Source: Aeromonas caviae (GTDB lineage Bacteria > Pseudomonadota > Gammaproteobacteria > Enterobacterales > Aeromonadaceae). Taken from it: a stretch of 33,377 bases of DNA. How positions within the stretch are numbered: the first letter of the stretch is position 1; each line of letters begins with the position of its first letter. The notes beneath the pieces were generated by a model that did no database searches, was not told where the DNA came from, and was given only the letters and a program-made list of their open reading frames with translations. The stretch is taken from contig NZ_CDBK01000073.1 of NCBI RefSeq assembly GCF_000819785.1, positions 1 through 33,377 on the forward strand, read 5' to 3'. The translations under genes were made by a program, and so were the position numbers. Of the stretch, positions 8,320-16,940 are shown piece by piece.

Positions 8320-9357
8320 ATGAAACTCACCCCCCACGCCTCCCTGTCGACCCTCAATACTATGGGCCTGGACGCACACTGCCTCTGGCTGGCCGATGTG
8401 ACCCGGCCGGATGATCTCGCGCAACTGCGGACCAACCCGGAGTTGGCCACCTTGCCGCGCCTGGTGCTGGGAGGAGGAAGCAACATCCTGTTCTGCGATG
8501 ACTTTGCCGGTCTGGTGGTCCACAACGGCCTGAAAGGGATCACGCTGCACGAGGAGTCCGAGCACTGGCTGCTGCACGTGGCGGCAGGTGAAAACTGGCA
8601 CGAGCTGGTATGTCACGCCCTGCAACAGGGCTGGCACGGGCTGGAGAATCTGGCACTCATTCCCGGGACGGTTGGGGCGGCCCCGGTACAGAACATCGGT
8701 GCCTACGGGGTCGAGCTGGCCAGCGTCTGTGCCTACGTGGAGGCGTTCAACTGGCAGAGTGGCGAGGTTGAGCGCATCGCGGCGGCCGACTGCCGGTTCG
8801 GTTACCGTGACAGCATCTTCAAGCACGACTATCAGGACTCCCACTTCATCATCGCCGTCGGTCTGCGCCTGCCCAAGGCATGGCGCCCGGTCGCCGGCTA
8901 TGGCCCGCTGGCGGCGCTGGGGGATGCCCCTTCGCCACAGGCCATTTTCGACACCGTCTGTGCCACCCGCATGGCCAAGCTGCCGGATCCGGCGGTGCTG
9001 GGCAACGCGGGCAGTTTCTTCAAAAACCCTGTGGTGCCCGCCGCCCTGGCCGAGACCCTGAAACAGCAATACCCGCAGATGCCCTGCTACCCTGCGGCAG
9101 AAGGGCAGGCAAAGCTGGCGGCTGGCTGGCTCATCGATCAGTGCGGTCTCAAGGGGTTTGCCATCGGTCGTGCCGCCGTCCATCAGGAGCAGGCGCTGGT
9201 GCTGGTCAATCTGGGGGGCGCCAGCGCCATGGAGCTCATCGCGCTGGCGGCCCATGTCCGCGACAGCGTGGAGCACCAGTTCGGTGTGGTGCTGGAACAC
9301 GAGGTGCGCTTCATGGGGCGCAGCGGTGAAACCTGGCTCGACGAGGTACTGGCATGA
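8320..9357 (+). CDS. murB: UDP-N-acetylenolpyruvoylglucosamine reductase (MurB, type I)
   Basis: This cytosolic FAD enzyme, 345 residues, reduces UDP-GlcNAc-enolpyruvate to UDP-MurNAc with NADPH, the second committed step of peptidoglycan synthesis. Visible landmarks are the FAD-binding LGGGSNILF (50-58), IPGTVGAAPVQNIGAYG (114-130), YRDSIFK with Arg163, the proton-donor serine in GNAGSFFKNP (Ser232), and the C-terminal Glu328 in LEHEVRF. Length and insert pattern are those of the E. coli-like type I enzyme. The ATG at 8320 gives the family N-terminus; an upstream extension of the frame has no support. The stop overlaps the birA start by 4 nt (ATGA), the same murB-birA pairing as in E. coli. 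Confidence 0.96.
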   Translation: MKLTPHASLSTLNTMGLDAHCLWLADVTRPDDLAQLRTNPELATLPRLVLGGGSNILFCDDFAGLVVHNGLKGITLHEESEHWLLHVAAGENWHELVCHALQQGWHGLENLALIPGTVGAAPVQNIGAYGVELASVCAYVEAFNWQSGEVERIAAADCRFGYRDSIFKHDYQDSHFIIAVGLRLPKAWRPVAGYGPLAALGDAPSPQAIFDTVCATRMAKLPDPAVLGNAGSFFKNPVVPAALAETLKQQYPQMPCYPAAEGQAKLAAGWLIDQCGLKGFAIGRAAVHQEQALVLVNLGGASAMELIALAAHVRDSVEHQFGVVLEHEVRFMGRSGETWLDEVLA

Positions 9358-10319
9358 CCCTGACCCCCGTCAGACAGACTCTGATCACCCTGCTCAGCGA
9401 CGGCCAGTTTCATTCCGGCGAGCAGCTGGGCGAGCGCCTTGGCATCAGCCGGGCGGCGGTGAGCAAGCACATGGCCGCGCTCAAGGATCTGGGGCTGGAT
9501 CTCTTCAGCCTGACCGGCAAGGGCTATCGGCTGGCGGTGCCCATGGCCCTCTATGACGAGGGGCGGCTGCAGGCAGAGGCACCGATGGCACCGGTGCACT
9601 GCTTCCCTGTCATCGACTCCACCAACCAGTACCTGCTGGAGCGGGTCAACACCCTGAGCTCCGGCGAAAGCTGTCTGGCCGAGTGCCAGACCGCCGGGCG
9701 GGGACGTCGTGGCAAACCCTGGGTTTCTCCCTTCGGTTGCCAGCTGATCCTGAGCATGTACTGGCGGCTTGAGCAGGGCATGGCGGCCGCCATGGGACTG
9801 AGTCTCGCGGTCGGCGTGGCGGTGGTCGAGGCGCTGGAGTCCCTCGGTTATCCCGGGGTGGCGCTCAAGTGGCCGAACGACCTCTATTACCAGGGCCGCA
9901 AGTTGGCGGGCATCCTGGTGGAGATGAGCGGCAGTGCGGGTGCCAGCTGCCATCTGGTGATCGGGGTCGGCCTCAATCTGGCGATGCCGAGTCGGGAGGG
10001 GGAGAAGATCGATCAGGCCTGGTCCGAGCTGCGCCATATCCAGCCCGAGCTGGTGGATCGCAACGAGCTGGCCGCCTGCGTGCTGCTGCACCTGCAGCAG
10101 GCCATGCAGACCTTCGAACAGACGGGACTGGCGAGTTTCGTCGAGAGCTGGAACCGGCTCGACCACTTCGCCGGCCAGCCGGTGAAGCTGCTGATGGGAG
10201 AGCAGGTGATCCGCGGGATTGCCCGGGGGATCGACGAACGCGGAGCCCTGCGTCTGGAGACGGAAGAAGGGCTCAAGCTCTATCTGGGAGGGGAACTCTC
10301 CCTGCGGCGGGGGGACTGA
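9354..10319 (+). CDS. birA: Biotin-protein ligase / biotin operon repressor BirA
   Basis: This bifunctional protein, 321 residues, makes biotinyl-5'-AMP, transfers biotin to the AccB carrier, and as a dimer represses biotin synthesis genes. An N-terminal winged helix-turn-helix covers about residues 20-60 (GEQLGERLGISRAAVSKHM). The ligase core shows GRGRRG (115-120), KWPNDL (172-177) and catalytic-region Lys183 in GRKLAGIL. The small C-terminal SH3-like domain is present, so the protein is full length. The presence of the HTH indicates that the regulatory function is retained. It is translationally coupled to murB by a 4-nt overlap. The biotin operon it would control lies outside the window. 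Confidence 0.96.
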   Translation: MTLTPVRQTLITLLSDGQFHSGEQLGERLGISRAAVSKHMAALKDLGLDLFSLTGKGYRLAVPMALYDEGRLQAEAPMAPVHCFPVIDSTNQYLLERVNTLSSGESCLAECQTAGRGRRGKPWVSPFGCQLILSMYWRLEQGMAAAMGLSLAVGVAVVEALESLGYPGVALKWPNDLYYQGRKLAGILVEMSGSAGASCHLVIGVGLNLAMPSREGEKIDQAWSELRHIQPELVDRNELAACVLLHLQQAMQTFEQTGLASFVESWNRLDHFAGQPVKLLMGEQVIRGIARGIDERGALRLETEEGLKLYLGGELSLRRGD

Positions 10320-10342
10320 ACCCATACGCTCATGACGACTGA

Positions 10343-10376
10343 ATGAAAGAGGGGGCCTGCGGGCCCCCTCTTTCAT
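10343..10376. terminator. Strong bidirectional terminator between birA and coaA
   Basis: A 15-bp perfect stem (10343-10357 with 10362-10376) has a core of AGAGGGGGCC and GGCCCCCTCT closing a TGCG loop, with T- and A-rich edges. It lies 23 bp after birA and 19 bp before the coaA stop codon on the opposite strand, so it serves both convergent genes. Confidence 0.9.
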
Positions 10377-10395
10377 GTATGCACTGCGACAGTGG

Positions 10396-11334
10396 TCACT
10401 TGCGTAGCTTGATCTGCTCGATGGCGTGCTCGTTGCCCTTGGTGAGGATGAGGTTGGCCCGCTCCCGGGTCGGCAAGATGTTCTCTTGCAGATTCAGGTA
10501 GTTGATATCCTGCCAGATGTTGTTGGCGATCTCGGTCGCCTCGCTCTCGGCCAGCTTGGCGTAGTGGTGGAAATAGGAGTCGGGATCCGAGAAGGCGCCG
10601 CTGCGGAATTTGAGAAAACGATCGATGTACCAGGTGCGCAGCAGCTCGGCGTCAGCATCCACATAGATGGAGAAGTCGACGAAGTCCGACGCGAACACGC
10701 GATGGGGGTCCTGGGGATAGTCCATGCCGCTTTGCAGCACATTGAGCCCCTCCAGGATCAGGATGTCCGGCTGCTCCACCACCTTCTTCTCGTCGGGCAG
10801 GATGTCATAGATGAGGTGGGAGTAGACGGGGGCCTCGACCTTCTCGTGGCCGGCGCGGATATTGGCGACAAACTCCACCAGATGGCGGATGTCATAAGAC
10901 TCGGGGAACCCCTTGCGACGCATCAGGCCACGGGCTTCCAGCTCCTTGTTGGGAAACAGGAAGCCGTCGGTGGTGACCAGCTCCACCCTGGGGTGCTCCG
11001 GCCAGCGCTCCAGCAATGCCTGAAGGATACGGGCCGTGGTGCTCTTTCCCCCCGCCACGCTGCCGGCGATGCTGATGATATAGGTACCCTTGCCGCGGGA
11101 CTGACCGAGAAACTGCTCCAGCACCCGGCTGCGGCGCTGCTTGGCCTTGACGTAGAGATTGAGGAGACGGGAGAGGGGCAGATAGATCTCTTCCACTTCC
11201 CGCAATGACACCTTCTCGTTGATCCCGCGCAGGGTCTGCAGATCGTGCTCGGTCAGGGTCAGGGGGACCGCATCGCGCAATAACGCCCATTGTTCGCGGG
11301 TGAATTGCAAATAGGGGTTATGCTCTGTCGTCAT
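10396..11334 (-). CDS. coaA: Pantothenate kinase type I (CoaA)
   Basis: This cytosolic kinase, 312 residues, phosphorylates pantothenate to 4'-phosphopantothenate, the first and usually rate-limiting step of coenzyme A synthesis; the family is feedback-inhibited by CoA. The P-loop GSVAGGKST (91-99, Lys97) identifies the prokaryotic type I enzyme. [11 protein letters not shown] and the C-terminal region rich in tyrosine and histidine also fit. The frame stays open far upstream, through the tRNA genes, but homology begins at [11 protein letters not shown], so the ATG at 11334 is chosen; its ribosome site is weak. The coaA-tRNA-tufB neighbourhood is the same as in E. coli. Confidence 0.95.
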   Translation of the reverse strand: MTTEHNPYLQFTREQWALLRDAVPLTLTEHDLQTLRGINEKVSLREVEEIYLPLSRLLNLYVKAKQRRSRVLEQFLGQSRGKGTYIISIAGSVAGGKSTTARILQALLERWPEHPRVELVTTDGFLFPNKELEARGLMRRKGFPESYDIRHLVEFVANIRAGHEKVEAPVYSHLIYDILPDEKKVVEQPDILILEGLNVLQSGMDYPQDPHRVFASDFVDFSIYVDADAELLRTWYIDRFLKFRSGAFSDPDSYFHHYAKLAESEATEIANNIWQDINYLNLQENILPTRERANLILTKGNEHAIEQIKLRK

Positions 11335-11474
11335 GGTGTCATCACTGTTTCTTGGGCAGGGCGACCATACACCAAGGGATCGGGAGCGACAAGGGACGCG
11401 TCCGGTCGGGACGGAGAAGGAGCGTTTTTTTGCCTGGATCCCGGCATAAATGCACATTTTGCAAGGTGCAATGG

Positions 11475-11503
11475 TTGCATCCCCAAAATCCTTACCATAA
11501 AAT
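11475..11503 (+). promoter_or_regulatory. Promoter of the tRNA-tufB operon
   Basis: TTGCAT (11475-11480) and TAAAAT (11498-11503) are separated by exactly 17 bp. A GC-rich discriminator (GCGCGACGC) follows, the pattern of stringently controlled stable-RNA promoters. The predicted start is near 11509, about 89 nt before tRNA-Tyr. Regulation by ppGpp is inferred from the discriminator only. The rest of 11335-11597 shows no gene. Confidence 0.7.
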
Positions 11504-11597
11504 GCGCGACGCTTGGATGTCTGTCGTCTATTTGCCCAGCAAAAGCGACAAAAACAACGGGTGCAAGCAGAATTACCGTTGTGGCATTTATGCAACT

Positions 11598-11682
11598 GGA
11601 GGGGTTCCCGAGCGGCCAAAGGGATCAGACTGTAAATCTGACGGCTCTGCCTTCGAAGGTTCGAATCCTTCTCCCTCCACCA
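11598..11682 (+). tRNA. tRNA-Tyr (anticodon GTA)
   Basis: This 85-nt type II tRNA has a long variable arm and an encoded CCA. The acceptor strand GGAGGGG pairs with TCCCTCC with one wobble. The anticodon loop CTGTAAA has GTA at 11632-11634, and the T-loop TTCGAAT is intact. It is the first gene of the tRNA-tufB operon. Confidence 0.97.
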
Positions 11683-11720
11683 TATTTCTCTGCGGTTTGA
11701 GTTCTTTGGGTTAGAGAAAT

Positions 11721-11795
<75 letters not shown>

Positions 11796-11799
11796 AGAT

Positions 11800-11874
11800 G
11801 CTGATATGGCTCAGGTAATTCTGAGAGCCACACCTTAGGGTGAGTTCGGCAATCGAACCAGCCTGTCAGCACCA
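11800..11874 (+). pseudogene. tRNA-Thr-like element without anticodon, in the tufB leader
   Basis: This 75-nt stretch sits exactly where E. coli has tRNA-Thr(GGT). Its acceptor strand GCTGATA pairs fully with TGTCAGC (one G-T wobble), and ACCA follows, so both ends look like a tRNA. Inside, no anticodon arm survives: the 7-nt loop with GGT is replaced by CACC-TTAG-GGTG (11831-11842). The D-arm position forms TGGCTC/GAGCCA (11807-11812 with 11825-11830), and the T-arm position forms GTTCG-GCAAT-CGAAC (11844-11858) without the TTCGAAT loop. It cannot decode. Whether it is a decaying pseudogene or a maintained tRNA-like structure is open; the type 'pseudogene' is a placeholder. Confidence 0.7.
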
Positions 11875-11952
11875 ACCTCTCTACTCCCCTTGATTCAAAT
11901 CCATCATATAAACTGTTCTGTGGTTAGCTTGCCACCGCGTACTCAGCGTTAG

Positions 11953-13152
<1,200 letters not shown>

Positions 13153-13174
13153 TCTTGGCTTACATAAATAAAGC

Positions 13175-13197
13175 AAAGCCCCTATAATAGGGGCTTT
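13175..13197 (+). terminator. tufB terminator with an embedded TATAAT
   Basis: AAAGCCCCTA (13175-13184) pairs with TAGGGGCTTT (13188-13197) around TAA, and CTT follows. The tip of the hairpin contains TATAAT (13183-13188), 16 bp before tRNA-Trp. CTTACA (13159-13164, 18-bp spacer) is a possible -35. It could end tufB and start trpT-secE-nusG. Confidence 0.65.
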
Positions 13198-13204
13198 CTT
13201 ATGC

Positions 13205-13281
13205 AGGGGCGTAGTTCGAATTGGTAGAACAGCGGTCTCCAAAACCGATGGTTGCGGGTTCGAGTCCTGCCGCCCCTGCCA
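13205..13281 (+). tRNA. tRNA-Trp (anticodon CCA)
   Basis: This 77-nt tRNA with encoded CCA has acceptor AGGGGCG/CGCCCCT, D-stem GTTC/GAAC, anticodon loop CTCCAAA with CCA at 13239-13241, and T-loop TTCGAGT. The first pair of the anticodon stem is G-A (13232/13248), where E. coli has a Watson-Crick pair. It lies between tufB and secE. Confidence 0.96.
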
Positions 13282-13341
13282 TATACCTCGTCTCGTACGG
13301 GGCTTTTGTGTCTTTGGTTACGTCAGATACAGGTGGGTTGT

Positions 13342-13713
13342 ATGAGTGTTAGTTCTGAGGGTCAGGGCGGAAGCAAGGATACCCTGCTTTGGGGCCTGGT
13401 TTTCATCATCCTGGCGGCCGCTGTAGTGGGCAATTACCTGCTGAGCGACGTTATTGCTGCCGTCCGCGCCCTGGGTGTGGTCGTTGTCATCGCCGCTGCC
13501 GGTGCAGTGGCCCTGCAAACCACTAAGGGCAAGGCAACACTGGCGTTTGCCCGTGAGTCTCGCCTGGAAGTCCGCAAGGTCGTATGGCCGACCCGTCAGG
13601 AAGCCATTCAGACAACCCTGATTGTGCTGGCGGTGACTGCCGTGATGGGGCTGCTGCTGTTCGTGTTGGACGGCGCCTTGGTCTGGTTGGTCAACCTGAT
13701 TACCGGTGTGTAA
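13342..13713 (+). CDS. secE: Preprotein translocase subunit SecE
   Basis: This is the essential small subunit of the SecYEG channel in the inner membrane, 123 residues. It has the three-helix enterobacterial-type layout: hydrophobic spans at about 14-34, 42-59 and 92-119. The conserved cytoplasmic segment [17 protein letters not shown] (71-87) precedes the last helix and is the family signature. The ATG at 13342 is preceded by CAGGTGGG and gives a length close to E. coli SecE (127); an upstream extension would run into tRNA-Trp. nusG begins 9 nt after its stop, the classic secE-nusG operon. Confidence 0.96.
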   Translation: MSVSSEGQGGSKDTLLWGLVFIILAAAVVGNYLLSDVIAAVRALGVVVVIAAAGAVALQTTKGKATLAFARESRLEVRKVVWPTRQEAIQTTLIVLAVTAVMGLLLFVLDGALVWLVNLITGV

Positions 13714-13722
13714 GGATAAGCC

Positions 13723-14274
13723 ATGACTGAACAACGTGAACAGCGTATGAGATGGTATGTCGTGCAGGCATTTTCCGGCTACGAAGGCCGTGTTGCCAAA
13801 TCCCTGCGTGAACATATCAAGATGCATGGCATGGAAGAGCTGTTTGGTGAAGTGCTGGTCCCGACCGAAGAAGTGGTCGAGATGCGTGCTGGCCAGAAAC
13901 GCAAGAGTGAGCGCAAATTTTTCCCGGGATACGTCCTGGTCCAGATGGTGATGGATGAGACCACATGGCACCTGGTACGCAATGTACCGCGCGTCATGGG
14001 CTTCATCGGCGGTACCTCCGATCGCCCTGCTCCTATCTCCGATAAGGAAGCGGATGCCATCCTCAATCGTCTGCAAGATGCCCACGACAAGCCGCGTCCG
14101 AAAACCCTGTTTGAACCGGGTGAGATGGTTCGGGTTGCCGATGGTCCGTTCGCCGACTTCAACGGTACCGTTGAAGAGGTGGACTACGAAAAGAGCCGCG
14201 TGAAGGTCTCCGTACTGATCTTCGGCCGCTCAACGCCGGTAGAACTGGATTTTGGTCAGGTCGAAAAAGGCTGA
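13723..14274 (+). CDS. nusG: Transcription termination/antitermination factor NusG
   Basis: NusG, 183 residues, binds RNA polymerase across the cleft, suppresses pausing, and links polymerase to Rho or to ribosomal protein S10. The N-terminal NGN domain starts [20 protein letters not shown]. The C-terminal KOW domain runs from [19 protein letters not shown] (about 130-148) to the end. Length matches E. coli NusG (181). It follows secE in an operon and is closed by a hairpin at 14302-14336 that also contains the rplK promoter. Confidence 0.97.
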   Translation: MTEQREQRMRWYVVQAFSGYEGRVAKSLREHIKMHGMEELFGEVLVPTEEVVEMRAGQKRKSERKFFPGYVLVQMVMDETTWHLVRNVPRVMGFIGGTSDRPAPISDKEADAILNRLQDAHDKPRPKTLFEPGEMVRVADGPFADFNGTVEEVDYEKSRVKVSVLIFGRSTPVELDFGQVEKG

Positions 14275-14296
14275 TTAATCTCTGTACGTTTAACGG

Positions 14297-14325
14297 TTGT
14301 CAGGGGCAGCGATTATCTCTATAAT
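14297..14325 (+). promoter_or_regulatory. rplKA promoter inside the nusG terminator
   Basis: TTGTCA (14297-14302), a 17-bp spacer and a perfect TATAAT (14320-14325) give a near-consensus sigma-70 promoter. The predicted start is near 14332, 77 nt before rplK. The -10 lies in the loop of the nusG terminator hairpin, and the start falls within its right arm. Confidence 0.85.
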
Positions 14326-14336
14326 TCGCTGCCCCT
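14302..14336 (+). terminator. Terminator of the secE-nusG transcript
   Basis: AGGGGCAGCGA (14302-14312) pairs perfectly with TCGCTGCCCCT (14326-14336), 11 bp, with a 13-nt loop. A T-rich tail (TTATTTGTT) follows. It sits 27 nt after the nusG stop. Confidence 0.85.
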
Positions 14337-14408
14337 TTATTTGTTGGGGAGCCGTTTGCAGGAGCATGTCTCCGAGGCGTTAGAACCCATTTTTGAGGTA
14401 TTTTTGTA

Positions 14409-15543
<1,135 letters not shown>

Positions 15544-15552
15544 TTGATGGGT

Positions 15553-15581
15553 TTTACAAGGCGCAAAATTTAATCTATAAT
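15553..15581 (+). promoter_or_regulatory. rplJL-rpoBC promoter within the post-rplA hairpin
   Basis: TTTACA (15553-15558), a 17-bp spacer and TATAAT (15576-15581) form a strong sigma-70 promoter with a predicted start near 15588. This matches the position of the E. coli L10 promoter that drives rplJL-rpoBC. The -10 spans the loop and right arm of the hairpin at 15558-15591. Confidence 0.85.
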
Positions 15582-15591
15582 TTTGCGCCTT
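15558..15591 (+). terminator. Hairpin after rplA, possible weak terminator
   Basis: AAGGCGCAAAATT (15558-15570) pairs perfectly with AATTTTGCGCCTT (15579-15591), 13 bp with an 8-nt loop. The tail GATTGGTTGG is a poor U-tract, so termination may be partial and some readthrough into rplJ is likely. Confidence 0.6.
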
Positions 15592-15799
15592 GATTGGTTG
15601 GGGGTTTCGACCTCCGTCCAAGACCGCAGGAGGCCGCAAAGCCTTAATTTTTCCTGCGTAGACGGTGCCGGAAACCCAGCGAGAAAGATTCTTTCTCTTC
15701 TGGAATCCTGCTACCGCATCGTTCCCCTCTGTTGTAAAGGTAGGGGGGATGTGTCAGTACTGGGTCAATAGACCCGGATTCAATCCAGGAGTTAAGCCA
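15592..15799 (+). promoter_or_regulatory. L10 (rplJ) mRNA leader, autoregulatory
   Basis: A leader of about 210 nt lies between the predicted start and the rplJ ATG. It is rich in pairing segments such as GGGGG-TTTCGA-CCTCC and CTCC...GGAGG near 15600-15635. In E. coli the L10(L12)4 complex binds the equivalent leader and represses translation of L10 and L12. The function here is inferred from position and length; a covariance search with the Rfam L10_leader model would test it. Confidence 0.6.
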
Positions 15800-16300
15800 A
15801 TGGCATTGGGACTCGAAGACAAAAAGGCAATTGTTGCTGAAGTCAACGAAGCTGCCAAAGGCGCTCTTTCTGCAGTTGTAGCCGATTCTCGCGGCGTCAC
15901 TGTAGAGAAGATGACCGTCCTGCGTAAGACCGCTCGTGAAGCTGGTGTGTATATGCGCGTTGTGCGTAACACCCTGCTGCGTCGCGCGGTAGAAGGTACC
16001 GAATACGAGTGCCTGAACGACGCATTTACCGGTCCTACCTTGATTGCTTTCTCCAACGAACACCCGGGCGCTGCCGCTCGTCTGTTCAAAGAGTTTGCCA
16101 AAGCGAACCAAAAGTTCGAAATCAAGGCTGGCGCTTTTAACGGTGAGTTTATCGCCGCAGCACAAATTGATCGTCTGGCCACGCTGCCGACTTACGAAGA
16201 AGCAATTGCGAAGTTGATGGCTACCATGAAGGAAGCCTCTGCTGGCAAGCTGGTTCGTACTATCGCTGCTGTTCGCGACCAGAAACAAGCTGCTGCTTGA
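15800..16300 (+). CDS. rplJ: 50S ribosomal protein L10
   Basis: L10, 166 residues, is the base of the ribosomal stalk: its N-terminal part binds 23S rRNA with L11 and its C-terminal helix carries L12 dimers. The start [21 protein letters not shown] matches the family, and the ATG at 15800 follows AGGAG by 8 nt. The conserved [13 protein letters not shown] (about 53-65) is present. It is followed 51 nt later by rplL, and its leader carries the probable autoregulatory site. Confidence 0.97.
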   Translation: MALGLEDKKAIVAEVNEAAKGALSAVVADSRGVTVEKMTVLRKTAREAGVYMRVVRNTLLRRAVEGTEYECLNDAFTGPTLIAFSNEHPGAAARLFKEFAKANQKFEIKAGAFNGEFIAAAQIDRLATLPTYEEAIAKLMATMKEASAGKLVRTIAAVRDQKQAAA

Positions 16301-16351
16301 TTCTCGCCTATCTAGGCTGTTTGAGTTTATTCAACATCAGGAATTTTTGTC

Positions 16352-16717
16352 ATGTCTATCACTAAAGACCAAATCATCGAAGCCGTTGCTTCCATGTCCG
16401 TAATGGAAGTTGTTGAGCTGATCGAGGCTATGGAAGAGAAGTTCGGTGTTTCTGCCGCTGCTGCCGTCATGGCTGGCCCGGCTGCTGCTGAAGCAGTAGA
16501 AGAGAAGACCGAGTTCGACGTAGTTCTGACTGCTGCTGGCGCCAACAAAGTTGCCGTCATCAAGGCCGTTCGTGGCGCTACCGGTCTGGGCCTGAAAGAA
16601 GCCAAGGACCTGGTAGAAGCTGCTCCGACCAATCTGAAAGAAGCCGTGTCCAAGGACGAAGCTGAAGCTCTGAAGAAAGAGCTGGAAGCTGCCGGTGCTT
16701 CTGTTGAGATCAAATAA
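16352..16717 (+). CDS. rplL: 50S ribosomal protein L7/L12
   Basis: L12, 121 residues, is the multi-copy acidic stalk protein that recruits translational GTPases. The N-terminal dimerisation part (about 1-33), an Ala-rich hinge ([17 protein letters not shown]) and the globular C-terminal domain (KTEFDVVL ... ASVEIK) with [15 protein letters not shown] are all present. The N-terminal serine after Met is the residue acetylated to make L7 in E. coli. A tandem hairpin array lies immediately downstream and probably adjusts the L12 to RNA polymerase ratio. Confidence 0.98.
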   Translation: MSITKDQIIEAVASMSVMEVVELIEAMEEKFGVSAAAAVMAGPAAAEAVEEKTEFDVVLTAAGANKVAVIKAVRGATGLGLKEAKDLVEAAPTNLKEAVSKDEAEALKKELEAAGASVEIK

Positions 16718-16786
16718 TCTGCATTTATGTAGATTAGCCTGATAAAACAGGCTAAGGCTGGTGAATCTTTATTCACCAGCCTTTTT
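16716..16786 (+). terminator. Three tandem hairpins: rplL-rpoB attenuator region
   Basis: Three stems follow one another. AATCTGCA (16716-16723) pairs with TGTAGATT (16728-16735), one G-T pair. TAGCCTG (16735-16741) pairs with CAGGCTA (16748-16754). AGGCTGGTGAAT (16755-16766) pairs with ATTCACCAGCCT (16771-16782), with TTTT after it. The third is a good intrinsic terminator. E. coli has a partial terminator (attenuator) and an RNase III site in this gap; the same role is inferred. Confidence 0.75.
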
Positions 16787-16940
16787 GCGCTGTAGACTGA
16801 GAGTATTTCACACCGTTCACGACTCTCGGTGCACCAGCAATCCGGACCGCCTCATCGTCCGGGCCAACACAAAACGGTGTTGAGACAGAGCTGTCCCGTG
16901 GGGACAGAGTGGGTCACTTATCAGCGAGCTGAGGAACCCT
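16787..16940 (+). other. Structured rpoB leader
   Basis: After the attenuator, the leader can form CCGGAC (16842-16847) with GTCCGG (16857-16862), and CTGTCCC (16891-16897) with GGGACAG (16901-16907). A longer-range ACACCGTT (16810-16817) with AACGGTGT (16873-16880) would enclose the first. No promoter was recognised. RNase III processing is possible but not demonstrable from sequence. Confidence 0.5.

Noticed and set aside
11800..11874. A functional tRNA-Thr gene
   Set aside because: The position and both ends fit, but there is no 7-nt anticodon loop and no canonical T-loop, so it was reported as a tRNA-like element.
13252..13341. Upstream extension of secE
   Set aside because: It would begin inside tRNA-Trp. 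The ATG at 13342 has a good ribosome site and gives the family length.
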